A DNA stretch of 46,549 bases from an uncultured Opitutales bacterium (GCA_900548275.1 URJY01000014.1:1-46549), one strand, 5' to 3'. Counted from the first letter of the stretch, positions 16,588-24,942 are shown. A program made the numbers and translations. Notes: generated from the sequence alone by a model not told the origin.

Positions 16588-17841
16588 TTACTGCGCCTGA
16601 TATTCTTTTACCGCGTTAATTATCTTTTCGGCTTCGGCTTGGTCGAAGCCCATTTCCACGAGTTCGTGGGGTTCCGCGCCGTCGAAGACTTCCACGCTCG
16701 AGAAGCCGCTTCTTGCCAGAATTACGACCTTTTCGTAGGGGAGGAACGGCAGGATTTTCGCGAGGTTTTCCGCCGCCTGCGCGAGCTTTTCGTCCATTCC
16801 CGCTTCGCCCGTGGATTCCTTTGCGATGTCGAGCTTCCAACCGAGGAGGCGCGAGGTGAGTTTTGCGTTCGAGCCGCGTTTGCCGATTACAACCGAAAGG
16901 TCGTCTTCGGAAACTTCGAACGAAATGACTTTGTTGTAGTTGTCGATTTTGACGTTCTTTGCGACTGCGGGCTTGATGCACTCTTCGAGCAGCGTTTTCG
17001 GGTCGGGCGAGTATTTGATTACGTCGATTTTTTCGCCGTTGAGTTCGCGCACTATGCTCTTTACGCGCGAGCCGCCCGCGCCAACGCATGCGCCCACGGG
17101 GTCGATACGGGGGTCGTCCGAGCTTACGGCAATCTTTGTGCGGTAGCCGGGTTCGCGCGCCATCGCGTCGATTCTGACCGAGCCGTCGGCGATTTCCGAA
17201 ACTTCCAAGTCGAAAAGTCTGCGCACGAATTTGTAGCTTGCGCGGCTGAGGATGATTTCGGGGCCGCGGGGCGAGTTGTCGATTTCGAGCAGCAGGCAGC
17301 GGATTCGTTCGCCGGGGGCGTAGTCTTCGCCGATGACGCATTCGCGCTTGGGCATAATGGCTTCCGCCTTGCCGAGGTCGACCACGAACGCGCCCTTTTC
17401 GCGGCGGCGTACGGTGCCCGATACGATGTCGCCTACAACGTCTTTGTAGTCGTCGAAAATGCGTTCCTTTTCGAACTGGCGGACTTTCTGGATAATGCTC
17501 TGGTATACGTTCTTGGCGGCGATTCTGCCCAGATTGGAGAGGTCTATTTCCCTTTCGATTACGTCGCCGATTTGCGCGTCGGGCTTGAGGATTTTCGCCT
17601 TGTCGATGTGGATTTGCGTTGCGGGGTCTGCAACGCTGTCCGTTACCGTAAGCAACGCCCACGATTTCAGCGCGCCCGACTTGGGATTGATTTCAATCTT
17701 CAGGTCGTAGCCTGCGTGCATACTTTTTGCGGCAGCATTTTTGATAGCCGCGGATATGGATTCAATCATATCCTGTCGGCTGATTTGCTTTTCCTTCTCC
17801 ATATATTCGAGAATTGCCAAGATTTCGCTGCTGTTGCTCAT
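16588..17841 (-). CDS. nusA: Transcription termination/antitermination factor NusA
   Basis: RNA polymerase-associated factor for pausing, termination and antitermination. The 417-aa protein has the N-terminal polymerase-binding domain, an S1 domain (about 135-200; DIVSGTVRRREKGAFVVDLG), and two KH domains with DPVGACVGAGGSRVKSI and DLSVVIGKRGSNAKL. A short C-terminal helical region with FDGAEPHELVEMGFDQAEA follows. It heads the operon; rimP, which usually precedes nusA, is not in the window. A hairpin plus T-run lies in its leader (17880-17904). Confidence 0.97.
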   Translation of the reverse strand: MSNSSEILAILEYMEKEKQISRQDMIESISAAIKNAAAKSMHAGYDLKIEINPKSGALKSWALLTVTDSVADPATQIHIDKAKILKPDAQIGDVIEREIDLSNLGRIAAKNVYQSIIQKVRQFEKERIFDDYKDVVGDIVSGTVRRREKGAFVVDLGKAEAIMPKRECVIGEDYAPGERIRCLLLEIDNSPRGPEIILSRASYKFVRRLFDLEVSEIADGSVRIDAMAREPGYRTKIAVSSDDPRIDPVGACVGAGGSRVKSIVRELNGEKIDVIKYSPDPKTLLEECIKPAVAKNVKIDNYNKVISFEVSEDDLSVVIGKRGSNAKLTSRLLGWKLDIAKESTGEAGMDEKLAQAAENLAKILPFLPYEKVVILARSGFSSVEVFDGAEPHELVEMGFDQAEAEKIINAVKEYQAQ

Positions 17842-17879
17842 ATTGATTTATTTTCGGAATTAAGTAATTGTTTGTAGAC

Positions 17880-17904
17880 AAAAAAGAGCGGGCATAGCCC
17901 ACTC
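17880..17904 (-). terminator. Attenuator-like hairpin in the nusA leader
   Basis: On the minus strand GAGTGGGC-TAT-GCCCGCTC (8 bp with one G-T pair) is followed by six or seven T. It lies about 40 nt upstream of the nusA ATG and downstream of the TTGACA/TATAAG elements, so it would act on the nusA transcript itself. Confidence 0.6.
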
Positions 17905-17916
17905 CGAGTCTTCCCT

Positions 17917-17948
17917 CTTATACTCTACAAGCATATTCCCCTTGTCAA
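17917..17948 (-). promoter_or_regulatory. Possible nusA promoter
   Basis: Minus strand TTGACA (17943-17948) and TATAAG (17917-17922) with a 20-nt spacer, longer than the 16-18 optimum; TAGAGT closer in (15 nt) is an alternative -10. It lies between repeat copy C and the leader hairpin. Confidence 0.4.
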
Positions 17949-17954
17949 GTGTTT

Positions 17955-18135
17955 TTGGTTGCGGATATTCGAGAGCTTCCATTGGGCTCTTGAAATCGGG
18001 CTTGATAGGGCGTTTCGTTTTTTTGTGGCAATGACACGTATGTCTAATACGCTTACATCGCCACAAAAAAACAAAGCCACCCTCTGAAGCCCAATTTGAA
18101 GAGCCTAAGCAGCGCGGCTTTGCCGCGCGTGGAGT
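17955..18135. repeat. Dispersed hairpin repeat, copy C with GC tail hairpin
   Basis: The clearest copy. It starts TTGCGGATATTCGAGAG, then the arm GGCTCTTGAAATCGGGCTT (from 17985) pairs with AAGCCCAATTTGAAGAGCC (to 18105). Inner arms GTTTTTTTGTGGC and GCCACAAAAAAAC are perfectly complementary and enclose TGACACGTATGTC. The tail hairpin GCGCGGC-TTT-GCCGCGC (18112-18128) precedes GGAGTTTTT. It lies upstream of nusA and downstream of the flavodiiron gene. The ~120 nt to 18257 hold TTGCGGATTGCCGAG again and two AAAACYCGCTTCGCTCGTTTT hairpins; no gene is seen. Confidence 0.88.
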
Positions 18136-18167
18136 TTTTAAATTTTTGGTTGCGGATTGCCGAGGTT

Positions 18168-18256
18168 AATTCTACCCCAAAACTCGCTTCGCTCGTTTTG
18201 AAGAACCTTGAGTTGGGTTGTGTTCCGTGCTTTAAAAACCCGCTTCGCTCGTTTTT
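18168..18256. repeat. Mirror-loop hairpins (CGCTTCGCTC type) near the flavodiiron gene end
   Basis: Two hairpins with loop CTCGCTTCGCTC or CCGCTTCGCTC: CAAAAC/GTTTTG at about 18179-18201, preceded by TTAATTCTACCCC, and AAAAAC/GTTTTT at about 18234-18256. The same unit recurs near 46083-46440. The second could also act as the flavodiiron-gene terminator. Confidence 0.5.
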
Positions 18257-18257
18257 G

Positions 18258-19421
18258 TTATAGCTTTGTTGCTATTGTTTCCGCGAGTTTTTCGAGTTCT
18301 TCGAATGTCTTTTCGTCGGGTCTGCCTTTTGCCAGTACGGGCGGGAGTTTTTCGGGTTTTGTCAGTGTGAACATCGATTCTATCGGCGCGTTCAGGTTTC
18401 CCGCCCAGCCGAACGAGCCTATCACCGCCGCGACTTTCAGTTTCGGGCGCAGGATGTTTGCCAGATATGCCGCGTATATCGATTTCGGGTGCGGGCCGGT
18501 CAGCACCATCGACGTGCCGAAAACAAGTCCCGATGCGTCCACAAGTTCCATTGCAAGTTCGCCCTCGTCGGTTTCCATCAAATCGGCTTTCACGGTTTCT
18601 ATTCCGCGTTTTTTGAGCGCGTTTTCGAGGTAGTCTACCATCAGTGTCGTGTTGTCGTACATCGATACGTATGCGATAACCGCCTTTTTCGACGTTGCGG
18701 GCGATGTCCACTGTGCGTACAGGTTTTGGATGAATTCTACGTCCCCGTTTTTGTAGACGGGCCCGTGGCTCGGCAGAATCATTTTCGGCGCGAGGGAACG
18801 GGTCTTTGCCAGATATTTTGCGCAGAAGTTTGCAAACGGCATCATTATTTCGGCGTAGTAGCGTTTTGCCGCCAGAGCCAAGTCGGGCGAGCAGTCGGCG
18901 AAAAGTTCGTGTTTTGTGTAGTGCGCGCCGAAAAAGTCGCACGAGAACAGGAACGAGTCTTCTACGAGAAACGTGCACATTGTGTCGGGCCAGTGAACCC
19001 ACGGCGTCAGGAAGAATTTCAGCGTTTTGCCGCCGAGCGGCAGTTCCTGTCCGTCGGCAACCGCAGCGATTCGCTCGGGGCTTACTCCGAGCATATTTTG
19101 CAGGTTTTCGGCGCATTTCGGCGAGCAGTAGACTTTCGCTTCGGGGAAAGTTTCGAGAAGTTTGGGAATCATTCCGCTGTGGTCGGGCTCGGCGTGGTTC
19201 GATACGATGTAGTCGATTTTTTCGCCCGAAGCGGCAATCATATCCATATATTGACCGCCGAATTTTTCGTACATTGTGTCGATGAGCGCGGTTTTGTCCG
19301 CGCCCCTGACCAAGTAGGAATTATACGTAGTGCCCTGCGGAAGCGGCACGAGCTGGTCGAAAACCTTGCGCTGCGCGTCGTGCATTCCGCAATAGAAAAC
19401 GCCGTCTGCTATTTTTTTCAT
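18258..19421 (-). CDS. fprA: Flavodiiron protein (FprA-type A flavoprotein)
   Basis: Reduces O2 to water (and in some members NO to N2O), protecting anaerobes. The N-terminal metallo-beta-lactamase domain carries the diiron ligands H76, E78, D80 and H81 in SNHAEPDHSG, further ligands in TPWVHWPDTM and SCDFFGAH, and LPSHGP. The flavodoxin domain starts near residue 245 (AVIAYVSMYDNTTLMV) and binds FMN. At 387 aa this is the class A form. The start ATG directly follows the rubredoxin stop with no gap, and rubredoxin is the family's usual electron donor. This pair suggests a strict or moderate anaerobe. Confidence 0.95.
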   Translation of the reverse strand: MKKIADGVFYCGMHDAQRKVFDQLVPLPQGTTYNSYLVRGADKTALIDTMYEKFGGQYMDMIAASGEKIDYIVSNHAEPDHSGMIPKLLETFPEAKVYCSPKCAENLQNMLGVSPERIAAVADGQELPLGGKTLKFFLTPWVHWPDTMCTFLVEDSFLFSCDFFGAHYTKHELFADCSPDLALAAKRYYAEIMMPFANFCAKYLAKTRSLAPKMILPSHGPVYKNGDVEFIQNLYAQWTSPATSKKAVIAYVSMYDNTTLMVDYLENALKKRGIETVKADLMETDEGELAMELVDASGLVFGTSMVLTGPHPKSIYAAYLANILRPKLKVAAVIGSFGWAGNLNAPIESMFTLTKPEKLPPVLAKGRPDEKTFEELEKLAETIATKL

Positions 19422-19586
19422 CTATTCTTCCTCTTCGACGAATTGGTCTTTGCCCACGCCGCAGAGGGGACACACCCAGTCTTCGGGGAGGTCTTCGAAC
19501 GGCGTCCCTACGGGGATGTCGCTTTCGGGGTCTCCATTTTCGGGGTCGTAGATGTATCCGCAGACTTGGCATTTGTATTTTTTCAT
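19422..19586 (-). CDS. Rubredoxin
   Basis: A 54-aa one-iron electron carrier: MKKYKCQVCGYIYDPENGDP, then DWVCPLCGVGKDQF and an acidic end. The CxxC pairs (C6/C9 and C39/C42) hold iron by four cysteines. GAAAGGAT lies upstream of the ATG at 19584-19586. The TAG stop abuts the flavodiiron ATG, so the two are translated together; rubredoxin should pass electrons to the flavodiiron protein. It is too short for many gene finders. Confidence 0.96.
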   Translation of the reverse strand: MKKYKCQVCGYIYDPENGDPESDIPVGTPFEDLPEDWVCPLCGVGKDQFVEEEE

Positions 19587-19646
19587 AACAGTGTATCCTT
19601 TCGTTGTTAGTCCGATTCAACCGCGAATCGGCGCATATTCAACATT

Positions 19647-21866
19647 TTAATCGGAGAAATTTCTTATGGCTTCAAGGAACGGCTCGAGATATTTTCGCGA
19701 ATTTACCTCGCCTATGCCGTTTATGTTCATTGCCTCTTCGCGCGTTTTCGGGCGTTCCGCCGCCAAGCCGCGCAGGACTGCGTTCGAAAAAATCTTGAAC
19801 GCAAACACGCCGCCCGCGTCGGTTCGCACCCTGTTGCGGACTTTTACGAGTTCGTCGTAAAGCGGTTTGTCGGCTTCGGCGAGGTCGTCTGCGGCGGATT
19901 TTTTCAACGCCTTTTTGCCGCCCGCCGACTTCTTTTCGGCTTCGAGCTTTGCGCGTCCGATTTTCGAAACGTAGCGCGGATAGCGCATTTTCAGTTCGGG
20001 CACTTCGCCGAGCATAACGGACACTCCGAAGTCGGTGAGTCCCGCCAGCGGGTACTGCCCGTCTTCGATTTCAACAAGCCCCGCGTCCACGAGCGAAGTA
20101 AAGAGTTCCGAGACGAATTTCGTTCCGTGCGCCTTCAAAATTCCGTATGTCGAAAGTCGGTCGATACCCGCCGACAGCAGTTTCTCGTCTTTGCTGCCGA
20201 GCAGGCATTTTACGATTTTTTCGCGTCCGAAGCGCGGCTGCCACATCCGCGGGGCGACCCTGACCGACATCCGAGCGACTCCGCTCAGGGCTTTGCGCAC
20301 CTCGGCGAGTTCGTCGGGCGGCAGGGCTTCGAAAATCTGCGGAGCGGGGGACTCGCGGCAGATGTCGCATTTGCCGCAGGGCTCGGGGGCGTGTTCGCCG
20401 AAGTATTTGAGAATCCAGCGTTGGCGGCATTCTTTCGAATAGGCGTAGCGCAGAACGTCTTTGAGCTTTGCCTCGTCGCGGCGGCGTTTCTCTTCGAGTT
20501 GTCCGTCGGGGAAGACGATTTGGCTTGCGTCGATGTCGGGGTGCGGGAAGCGCGTGCCGCGTGCGCGCGAGGCGGGAACGTCGAAGCGTTCGATAAACCC
20601 GAGTCTTCGCAGAATCGAAATCGAGCTTGATACCGCCATCGAGTTCGCGCCGCTTCCGCCGAATTTGCCGCGCTTGGGTGTCCGCCGACCTCCCGAAAAG
20701 CGCATATAGTCGGCGACTTCCTCCGCCACGGAGTCTATGGGCATAAAGCATTCGTACGAGTTGTCGGCGTTTTCGCGCAGCACTCTGTAGACGGCGCGGA
20801 TGAAGTCGGCGTCGGGGTTTGCGCCTTCTATGAAAAATTCCTGAACGCGTTTGTCGGCGTACATCAAAAGCATTTCGCAGTACGACTCCCCGCCGTCGCG
20901 CCCCGCGCGCCCCGCCTCCTGATAAAGGGCTTCCACACTGCCCGTGAGTTCGTAATGGCAGACAAAACGGATGTCGGGGCGGTCGATTCCCATCCCGAAT
21001 GCGTTTGTCGCAACCGCGATGTTTGCGGTTTTGCCTATGAACGATTCCTGCGCCGCGTCGCGCTCGGACGGGCTCATTGCGCCGTGGTAGACGATGTGGC
21101 GCACGCCGTCTTTCCACAGTTTTTCCGACAATGCTTCGACGCTCTTGCGGGTTGCGCAGTAGACTATGCCCGTTTTGTATTTGTCGATTAGTTCGCAGAT
21201 ACGCGAATATTTTTCCGCCTTGCTCGAGACTTCGCGCACGTTGAACGACAGGTTCGGGCGGGCGAATCCCGAGACGAAAACGGCGGGGTCGCGCAGTTGC
21301 AGCTGCGATATGATGTCCGACTTTACTTCGGGCGTTGCGGTCGCGGTGAATGCGGCGCAGACGGGGTTGCCGAGTCTTTTGAGCGTTTCGCCGAGTCGCA
21401 TGTAGTCGGGGCGGAAATCGTGTCCCCACTGGCTTATGCAGTGGGCTTCGTCGACTGCGAACAGCCCGATTTTCACGCCCTGCAACGCCCTTACGAACGA
21501 CTGCGCCCTGAAGCGTTCGGGCGCGATATACGCAAGCTTCAGCTCCCCGCGCGAAAGGCGGTCGAGCACCTCCCTTTGCGTCTCCCAAGTCTGCGAACTG
21601 TTTATCATCGCCGCGGGGATTCCCTTTGCCTCGAGCGCGTCGACTTGGTCTTTCATCAGCGCAATCAGCGGCGAAATCACGAGCGTTATTCCGTCGGAAA
21701 GCATTGCGGGCAGCTGGTAGCAGAGGCTTTTGCCGCCGCCCGTGGGCATAATGGCGAGCGTGTCGCGCCCCGACAGAATCGACGCGATTATTTCGTCCTG
21801 CGGACTTCTGAAAGAATCGTGCGAAAAATATTTTCTGAGGGCGTCTGTAAGTTTTGCGTCAACCAT
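19647..21866 (-). CDS. recQ: ATP-dependent DNA helicase RecQ
   Basis: 3'-5' helicase of recombination and replication-fork repair. At 739 aa it has Walker A PTGGGKS (41-47), DEAH (139-142) within VDEAHCISQWGHDFRPDY, TATATPEV, GRAGRDG (motif VI) and the RecQ zinc-binding region with KEC...EPCGKCDICR. A winged-helix RQC domain follows. An HRDC domain ends the protein (about 650-739). The acidic/lysine stretch AEKKSAGGKKALKKSAADD separates RQC from HRDC and is longer than in E. coli (609 aa). It stands alone 60 nt from the rubredoxin start. Confidence 0.96.
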   Translation of the reverse strand: MVDAKLTDALRKYFSHDSFRSPQDEIIASILSGRDTLAIMPTGGGKSLCYQLPAMLSDGITLVISPLIALMKDQVDALEAKGIPAAMINSSQTWETQREVLDRLSRGELKLAYIAPERFRAQSFVRALQGVKIGLFAVDEAHCISQWGHDFRPDYMRLGETLKRLGNPVCAAFTATATPEVKSDIISQLQLRDPAVFVSGFARPNLSFNVREVSSKAEKYSRICELIDKYKTGIVYCATRKSVEALSEKLWKDGVRHIVYHGAMSPSERDAAQESFIGKTANIAVATNAFGMGIDRPDIRFVCHYELTGSVEALYQEAGRAGRDGGESYCEMLLMYADKRVQEFFIEGANPDADFIRAVYRVLRENADNSYECFMPIDSVAEEVADYMRFSGGRRTPKRGKFGGSGANSMAVSSSISILRRLGFIERFDVPASRARGTRFPHPDIDASQIVFPDGQLEEKRRRDEAKLKDVLRYAYSKECRQRWILKYFGEHAPEPCGKCDICRESPAPQIFEALPPDELAEVRKALSGVARMSVRVAPRMWQPRFGREKIVKCLLGSKDEKLLSAGIDRLSTYGILKAHGTKFVSELFTSLVDAGLVEIEDGQYPLAGLTDFGVSVMLGEVPELKMRYPRYVSKIGRAKLEAEKKSAGGKKALKKSAADDLAEADKPLYDELVKVRNRVRTDAGGVFAFKIFSNAVLRGLAAERPKTREEAMNINGIGEVNSRKYLEPFLEAIRNFSD

Positions 21867-21970
21867 TGCGGATTTTTGACGAACAATAAAGCGTCTCGCC
21901 CGCGCAGCTTCAACCTTTTTTGAAGCAAAATAATTGACAAAAACAAAGCGTTGTGGAGACTCCTATTTAT

Positions 21971-22357
21971 ATGGAACCCGTTTCATACATTCCAGTTCTG
22001 GTGCAGATTGTTGTCGCCGTCGGAATCGGCGCGGCGATAGTCGCGGCAAGCCATATTTTCGGGCAGAGGGCAAAGACCAACGCCCTCAAAGATTCCGCCT
22101 ACGAATGCGGCAACGCGCCCGAGGGCATTCCGCACCCGCGCTTCGGCGCGCGCTTCTATCTCACGGCGATGCTTTTCGTGGTCTTCGACATCGAAGTTGT
22201 TTTCATGATTCCGCTGGCAATGGCGTATCCCGACTTGGTTTCGGAAAAGCTGCCCGTGGTTTTGCCCGTGCTGTTTTTCATTGCGCTTATGACGGTGGGG
22301 CTTGTTTACGAAATCAAAAAAGACGCGCTCAACTGGAACATTCCGAAGTCGAACTAA
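21971..22357 (+). CDS. nuoA: NADH-quinone oxidoreductase subunit A
   Basis: Membrane subunit of respiratory complex I. The 128-aa protein has three transmembrane segments and the NuoA signature: DSAYECGNAPEG, then RFGARFYLTAMLFVVFDIEVVF. I take the ATG at 21971, with GGAG 12 nt upstream, over a GTG at 21953. None of the other nuo genes is in the window; the next gene, 9 nt on, is the EIIA-DAC fusion. The complex may be encoded in split clusters, which occurs in some phyla. Confidence 0.92.
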   Translation: MEPVSYIPVLVQIVVAVGIGAAIVAASHIFGQRAKTNALKDSAYECGNAPEGIPHPRFGARFYLTAMLFVVFDIEVVFMIPLAMAYPDLVSEKLPVVLPVLFFIALMTVGLVYEIKKDALNWNIPKSN

Positions 22358-22366
22358 AAAAATATT

Positions 22367-23770
22367 ATGCAGCTGGGAAGATTCCTCAAAAAGTCCCGCA
22401 TAATCGACACTGAAAGTGCCGATTTCAAGGGCGTTTTGACGGAGCTGCTCGGCGCAGTGCCCGACGCGGCTCTCGGCACCGCCGACAGAAACGCGATTAT
22501 GCAGGGGCTTGTGGAGCGCGAAAACGCAATTTCCACATATCTTGAAAGCGGCGTCTGTATGCCGCATATGCGCATAGAGGGGCTGTGCGAAAAATACGTT
22601 CTGGCGGTCGGGCGTTGCTCGCATCCCGTAAAGATAAGGGACAACGAAGAGCCGAAGAATATCTGCATGGTCTTCCTGCTCCTTTCGGGCGACCACGTGG
22701 AATCGTATATGGACACGCTCTCGATTCTCGCGAAAATATTTTCGGGAGATTCGGATGTCGTAAGAAAAATCAAGCAGTCGGCGGATTTGACCGAGTTCAG
22801 AAACGCGGTTGCCGAAATTTTCGCCACGGGCAAGTCTGCCGCAGCAAAGCCCGCCGACGGCGGCAAAGCCCAGAAAATAGACCGCGCCACGCGCCGCAAG
22901 CTCGCCGAACAGGCGAAGACAAACGACCTGATAATGCGCTCGGCGGTGAAAATCGCCAAGGTCTCGAAGTGCTCGATTATTCTCATACAGGGCGACACTT
23001 TCGAAAAATTTCCCGACCTTACCAAGCGGCTCGAGGGTATGCGCGTGGTGGTGATAACCGAAAGACCCACGCTTCCCGTGCCGTCGTCTTGGCAGGTCAT
23101 CAATGTGAGGGCGTTCTCGAAATCGAGATTTTCGCAGCTTAGGAGCGCGATGATGATCGGGCTTACGCGCGGCATTTTCAGCCTCAAAGACAAGCTCTGC
23201 TGCATTGGCGGCGTGCTCGAGAGCAACAAGATAGACACCATTGTTTCGCTCGACATCGAAAAGGAGTACGCCGACGTGTTCATAGGGCGCAAAAATTTCC
23301 TGCCCGAAGGCGTAAAGCCCGAGGTTATCGAACGCGTAATCGACATCGCAACCGAGCTTTCGGTGGAGGGGCGCGAGGGCAAGCCCGTGGGCTGCATTTT
23401 CGTCATCGGCGACGTCAACGAACTGCGTCCGCACATCAAGCAGCTTATTCTCAACCCGTTCTACGGCTACAAGCCCGAAGACCGAAACATCCTCAACCCC
23501 TTTATGGACGAGACCGTCAAGGAGTATTCGCTCATCGACGGGGCGTTCATAATCGACGGCGGCGGAATTTTGGAGTCGGCGGGCTCGCTAATCCACACGC
23601 CCGACTTCAAGCTGCAGCTCCCCGGAGGGTTGGGCGCAAGGCATGCGGCGGCGTATTCCATTTCTCTGATGGCAAACTGCATATCGCTTGTGGTTTCGTC
23701 GAGCACTGGGCAGATAACGCTTTTCAGGCGCGGGCAGATGCTGCCCATAACGGAAAAAAAGCGCGAGTGA
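22367..23770 (+). CDS. PTS EIIA domain fused to a DacZ-like diadenylate cyclase
   Basis: A 467-aa three-part protein. Residues 1-152 form a PTS EIIA type-2 (fructose/nitrogen class) domain with VERENAISTYLESGVCMPH; H67 is the expected phosphorylation site. Residues ~180-300 look like the pyruvate-kinase C-terminal-like domain of DacZ enzymes. Residues ~305-460 form a DAC domain that would make c-di-AMP from two ATP. It shows DGA (391-393), GLGARHAAAYSIS (421-433) and SSSTGQITLFRRGQM. The classical RHR motif here reads RHA. No membrane segments are seen, so it should be cytosolic. Domain calls are by motif reading; the middle one is the least sure. It starts 9 nt after nuoA. Confidence 0.8.
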   Translation: MQLGRFLKKSRIIDTESADFKGVLTELLGAVPDAALGTADRNAIMQGLVERENAISTYLESGVCMPHMRIEGLCEKYVLAVGRCSHPVKIRDNEEPKNICMVFLLLSGDHVESYMDTLSILAKIFSGDSDVVRKIKQSADLTEFRNAVAEIFATGKSAAAKPADGGKAQKIDRATRRKLAEQAKTNDLIMRSAVKIAKVSKCSIILIQGDTFEKFPDLTKRLEGMRVVVITERPTLPVPSSWQVINVRAFSKSRFSQLRSAMMIGLTRGIFSLKDKLCCIGGVLESNKIDTIVSLDIEKEYADVFIGRKNFLPEGVKPEVIERVIDIATELSVEGREGKPVGCIFVIGDVNELRPHIKQLILNPFYGYKPEDRNILNPFMDETVKEYSLIDGAFIIDGGGILESAGSLIHTPDFKLQLPGGLGARHAAAYSISLMANCISLVVSSSTGQITLFRRGQMLPITEKKRE

Positions 23771-23836
23771 TTTTTACCAAACAACACAAACAATAACACA
23801 GTGCCGACTTCAACAAAGCCGGCAAATTTTTTTATT

Positions 23837-24862
23837 ATGATGAAATATTTCAAATGGTCGTTCGGCGTTTTAATCGGCGGAATCGTCTTCGCGTTCTGGC
23901 GCGGCGAGTCCATGCAGGCGGGCTTGGGTTTCAAGGACGTAGTGGCGGCACTCATCATCAGCGCGCTCGAAGTGAGCCTTTCATTCGACAACGCCGTAAT
24001 CAACGCCGCAAAGCTCGAAAAAATGGCGGAAGTCTGGCGCAGACGCTTTCTGACTTGGGGCATTGCGATTGCGGTTTTCGGCATGCGCTTTATATTTCCG
24101 ATTGCGATAGTTGCAGTGTTCTCGGGAATATCGTGCGGGGCGGTGCTCGATTTGGCGTTGCACAATCCCGACGAGTACGCGCGACTGCTTTCGCACGCGC
24201 ACGTGGGCATTTCGTCGTTCGGCGGAGCGTTCCTTTTTATGCTGTTTTTCGAGTTTATGTTCGACCGCGAAAAGAGCGTTCACTGGATTTCCGCGCTCGA
24301 AAAGCCGCTCCACAAACTTGGGCGGTTCAAAGTCGCCCCGACATTGCTTACGCTTGCAATGCTCGCAATCGTACAGGTGCTGCTGCCGCGCGACGAAATA
24401 GCGATGTCGACGGCGGCGGGAGTCGCGGGTATAGCGATACATTTGGCGATACACGGGGCGAGCGCAAAGCTCGAGAAAATGGCGGCGGCACAACACGCGC
24501 TCGCGCTCAAACACGCGGGGCTGATGGCGTTCGTGTACCTCGAACTCATCGACGCTTCGTTCTCGCTCGACGGCGTTCTGGGGGCGTTCGCAATCACGAA
24601 AGACGTCGTGATAATCGCGCTCGGCTTGGCTGTGGGTGCATTCTTCGTGAGGTCGCTTACGGTGGTGCTCGTCGAGAAAAAGACACTCGACAAGCTCTGC
24701 TACCTCACGCACGGCGCATACTGGGCGATAGGCACGCTCGCCGCGCTGATGTTCGTTTCGACAGTCCGCGAAGTGCCCGAAATCGTAACGGGACTGACGG
24801 GAATCGCACTGATAGTATCGTCGCTCGTGTGCTCGCTAAAGCCCGCAAAGCGGGGGGCGTAG
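23837..24862 (+). CDS. DUF475/TerC-like integral membrane protein
   Basis: A 341-aa protein with about nine hydrophobic helices. TerC-superfamily motifs are present: ALEVSLSFDNAVINAAKL, LELIDASFSLDGVLGAFA and LTHGAYWAIGTLA, the last being characteristic of DUF475. The paired Asp in FDN and DGV probably bind a metal; TerC proteins are linked to tellurite resistance and manganese export. The start is one of two adjacent ATGs (23837 or 23840); no good ribosome-binding site is seen, and an in-frame GTG at 23801 would add 12 residues. It follows the EIIA-DAC gene after ~65 nt. Confidence 0.85.
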   Translation: MMKYFKWSFGVLIGGIVFAFWRGESMQAGLGFKDVVAALIISALEVSLSFDNAVINAAKLEKMAEVWRRRFLTWGIAIAVFGMRFIFPIAIVAVFSGISCGAVLDLALHNPDEYARLLSHAHVGISSFGGAFLFMLFFEFMFDREKSVHWISALEKPLHKLGRFKVAPTLLTLAMLAIVQVLLPRDEIAMSTAAGVAGIAIHLAIHGASAKLEKMAAAQHALALKHAGLMAFVYLELIDASFSLDGVLGAFAITKDVVIIALGLAVGAFFVRSLTVVLVEKKTLDKLCYLTHGAYWAIGTLAALMFVSTVREVPEIVTGLTGIALIVSSLVCSLKPAKRGA

Positions 24863-24930
24863 GCATTCGGAAATCGGCAATCTTCCGCCGCCCCGTTTAG
24901 GCTTGAAATTGTCCGCCGATTCTATGTTAT

Positions 24931-24942
24931 GGAGGACAAATG
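24931..24942 (+). promoter_or_regulatory. Strong ribosome-binding site of aroC
   Basis: GGAGG at 24931-24935 with 4 nt to the ATG at 24940. It is one of the few strong Shine-Dalgarno sites in the window and fixes the aroC start. Confidence 0.7.

Noticed and set aside
16570..17877. 435-codon plus-strand frame opposite nusA
   Set aside because: Antisense shadow; the minus strand is clearly NusA.
17860..18066. 68-residue minus-strand open frame across repeat copy C
   Set aside because: It is coded mostly by the hairpin repeat and the nusA leader; similar chance frames occur in copies B and D. No ribosome-binding site, and the hairpin structure explains the sequence.
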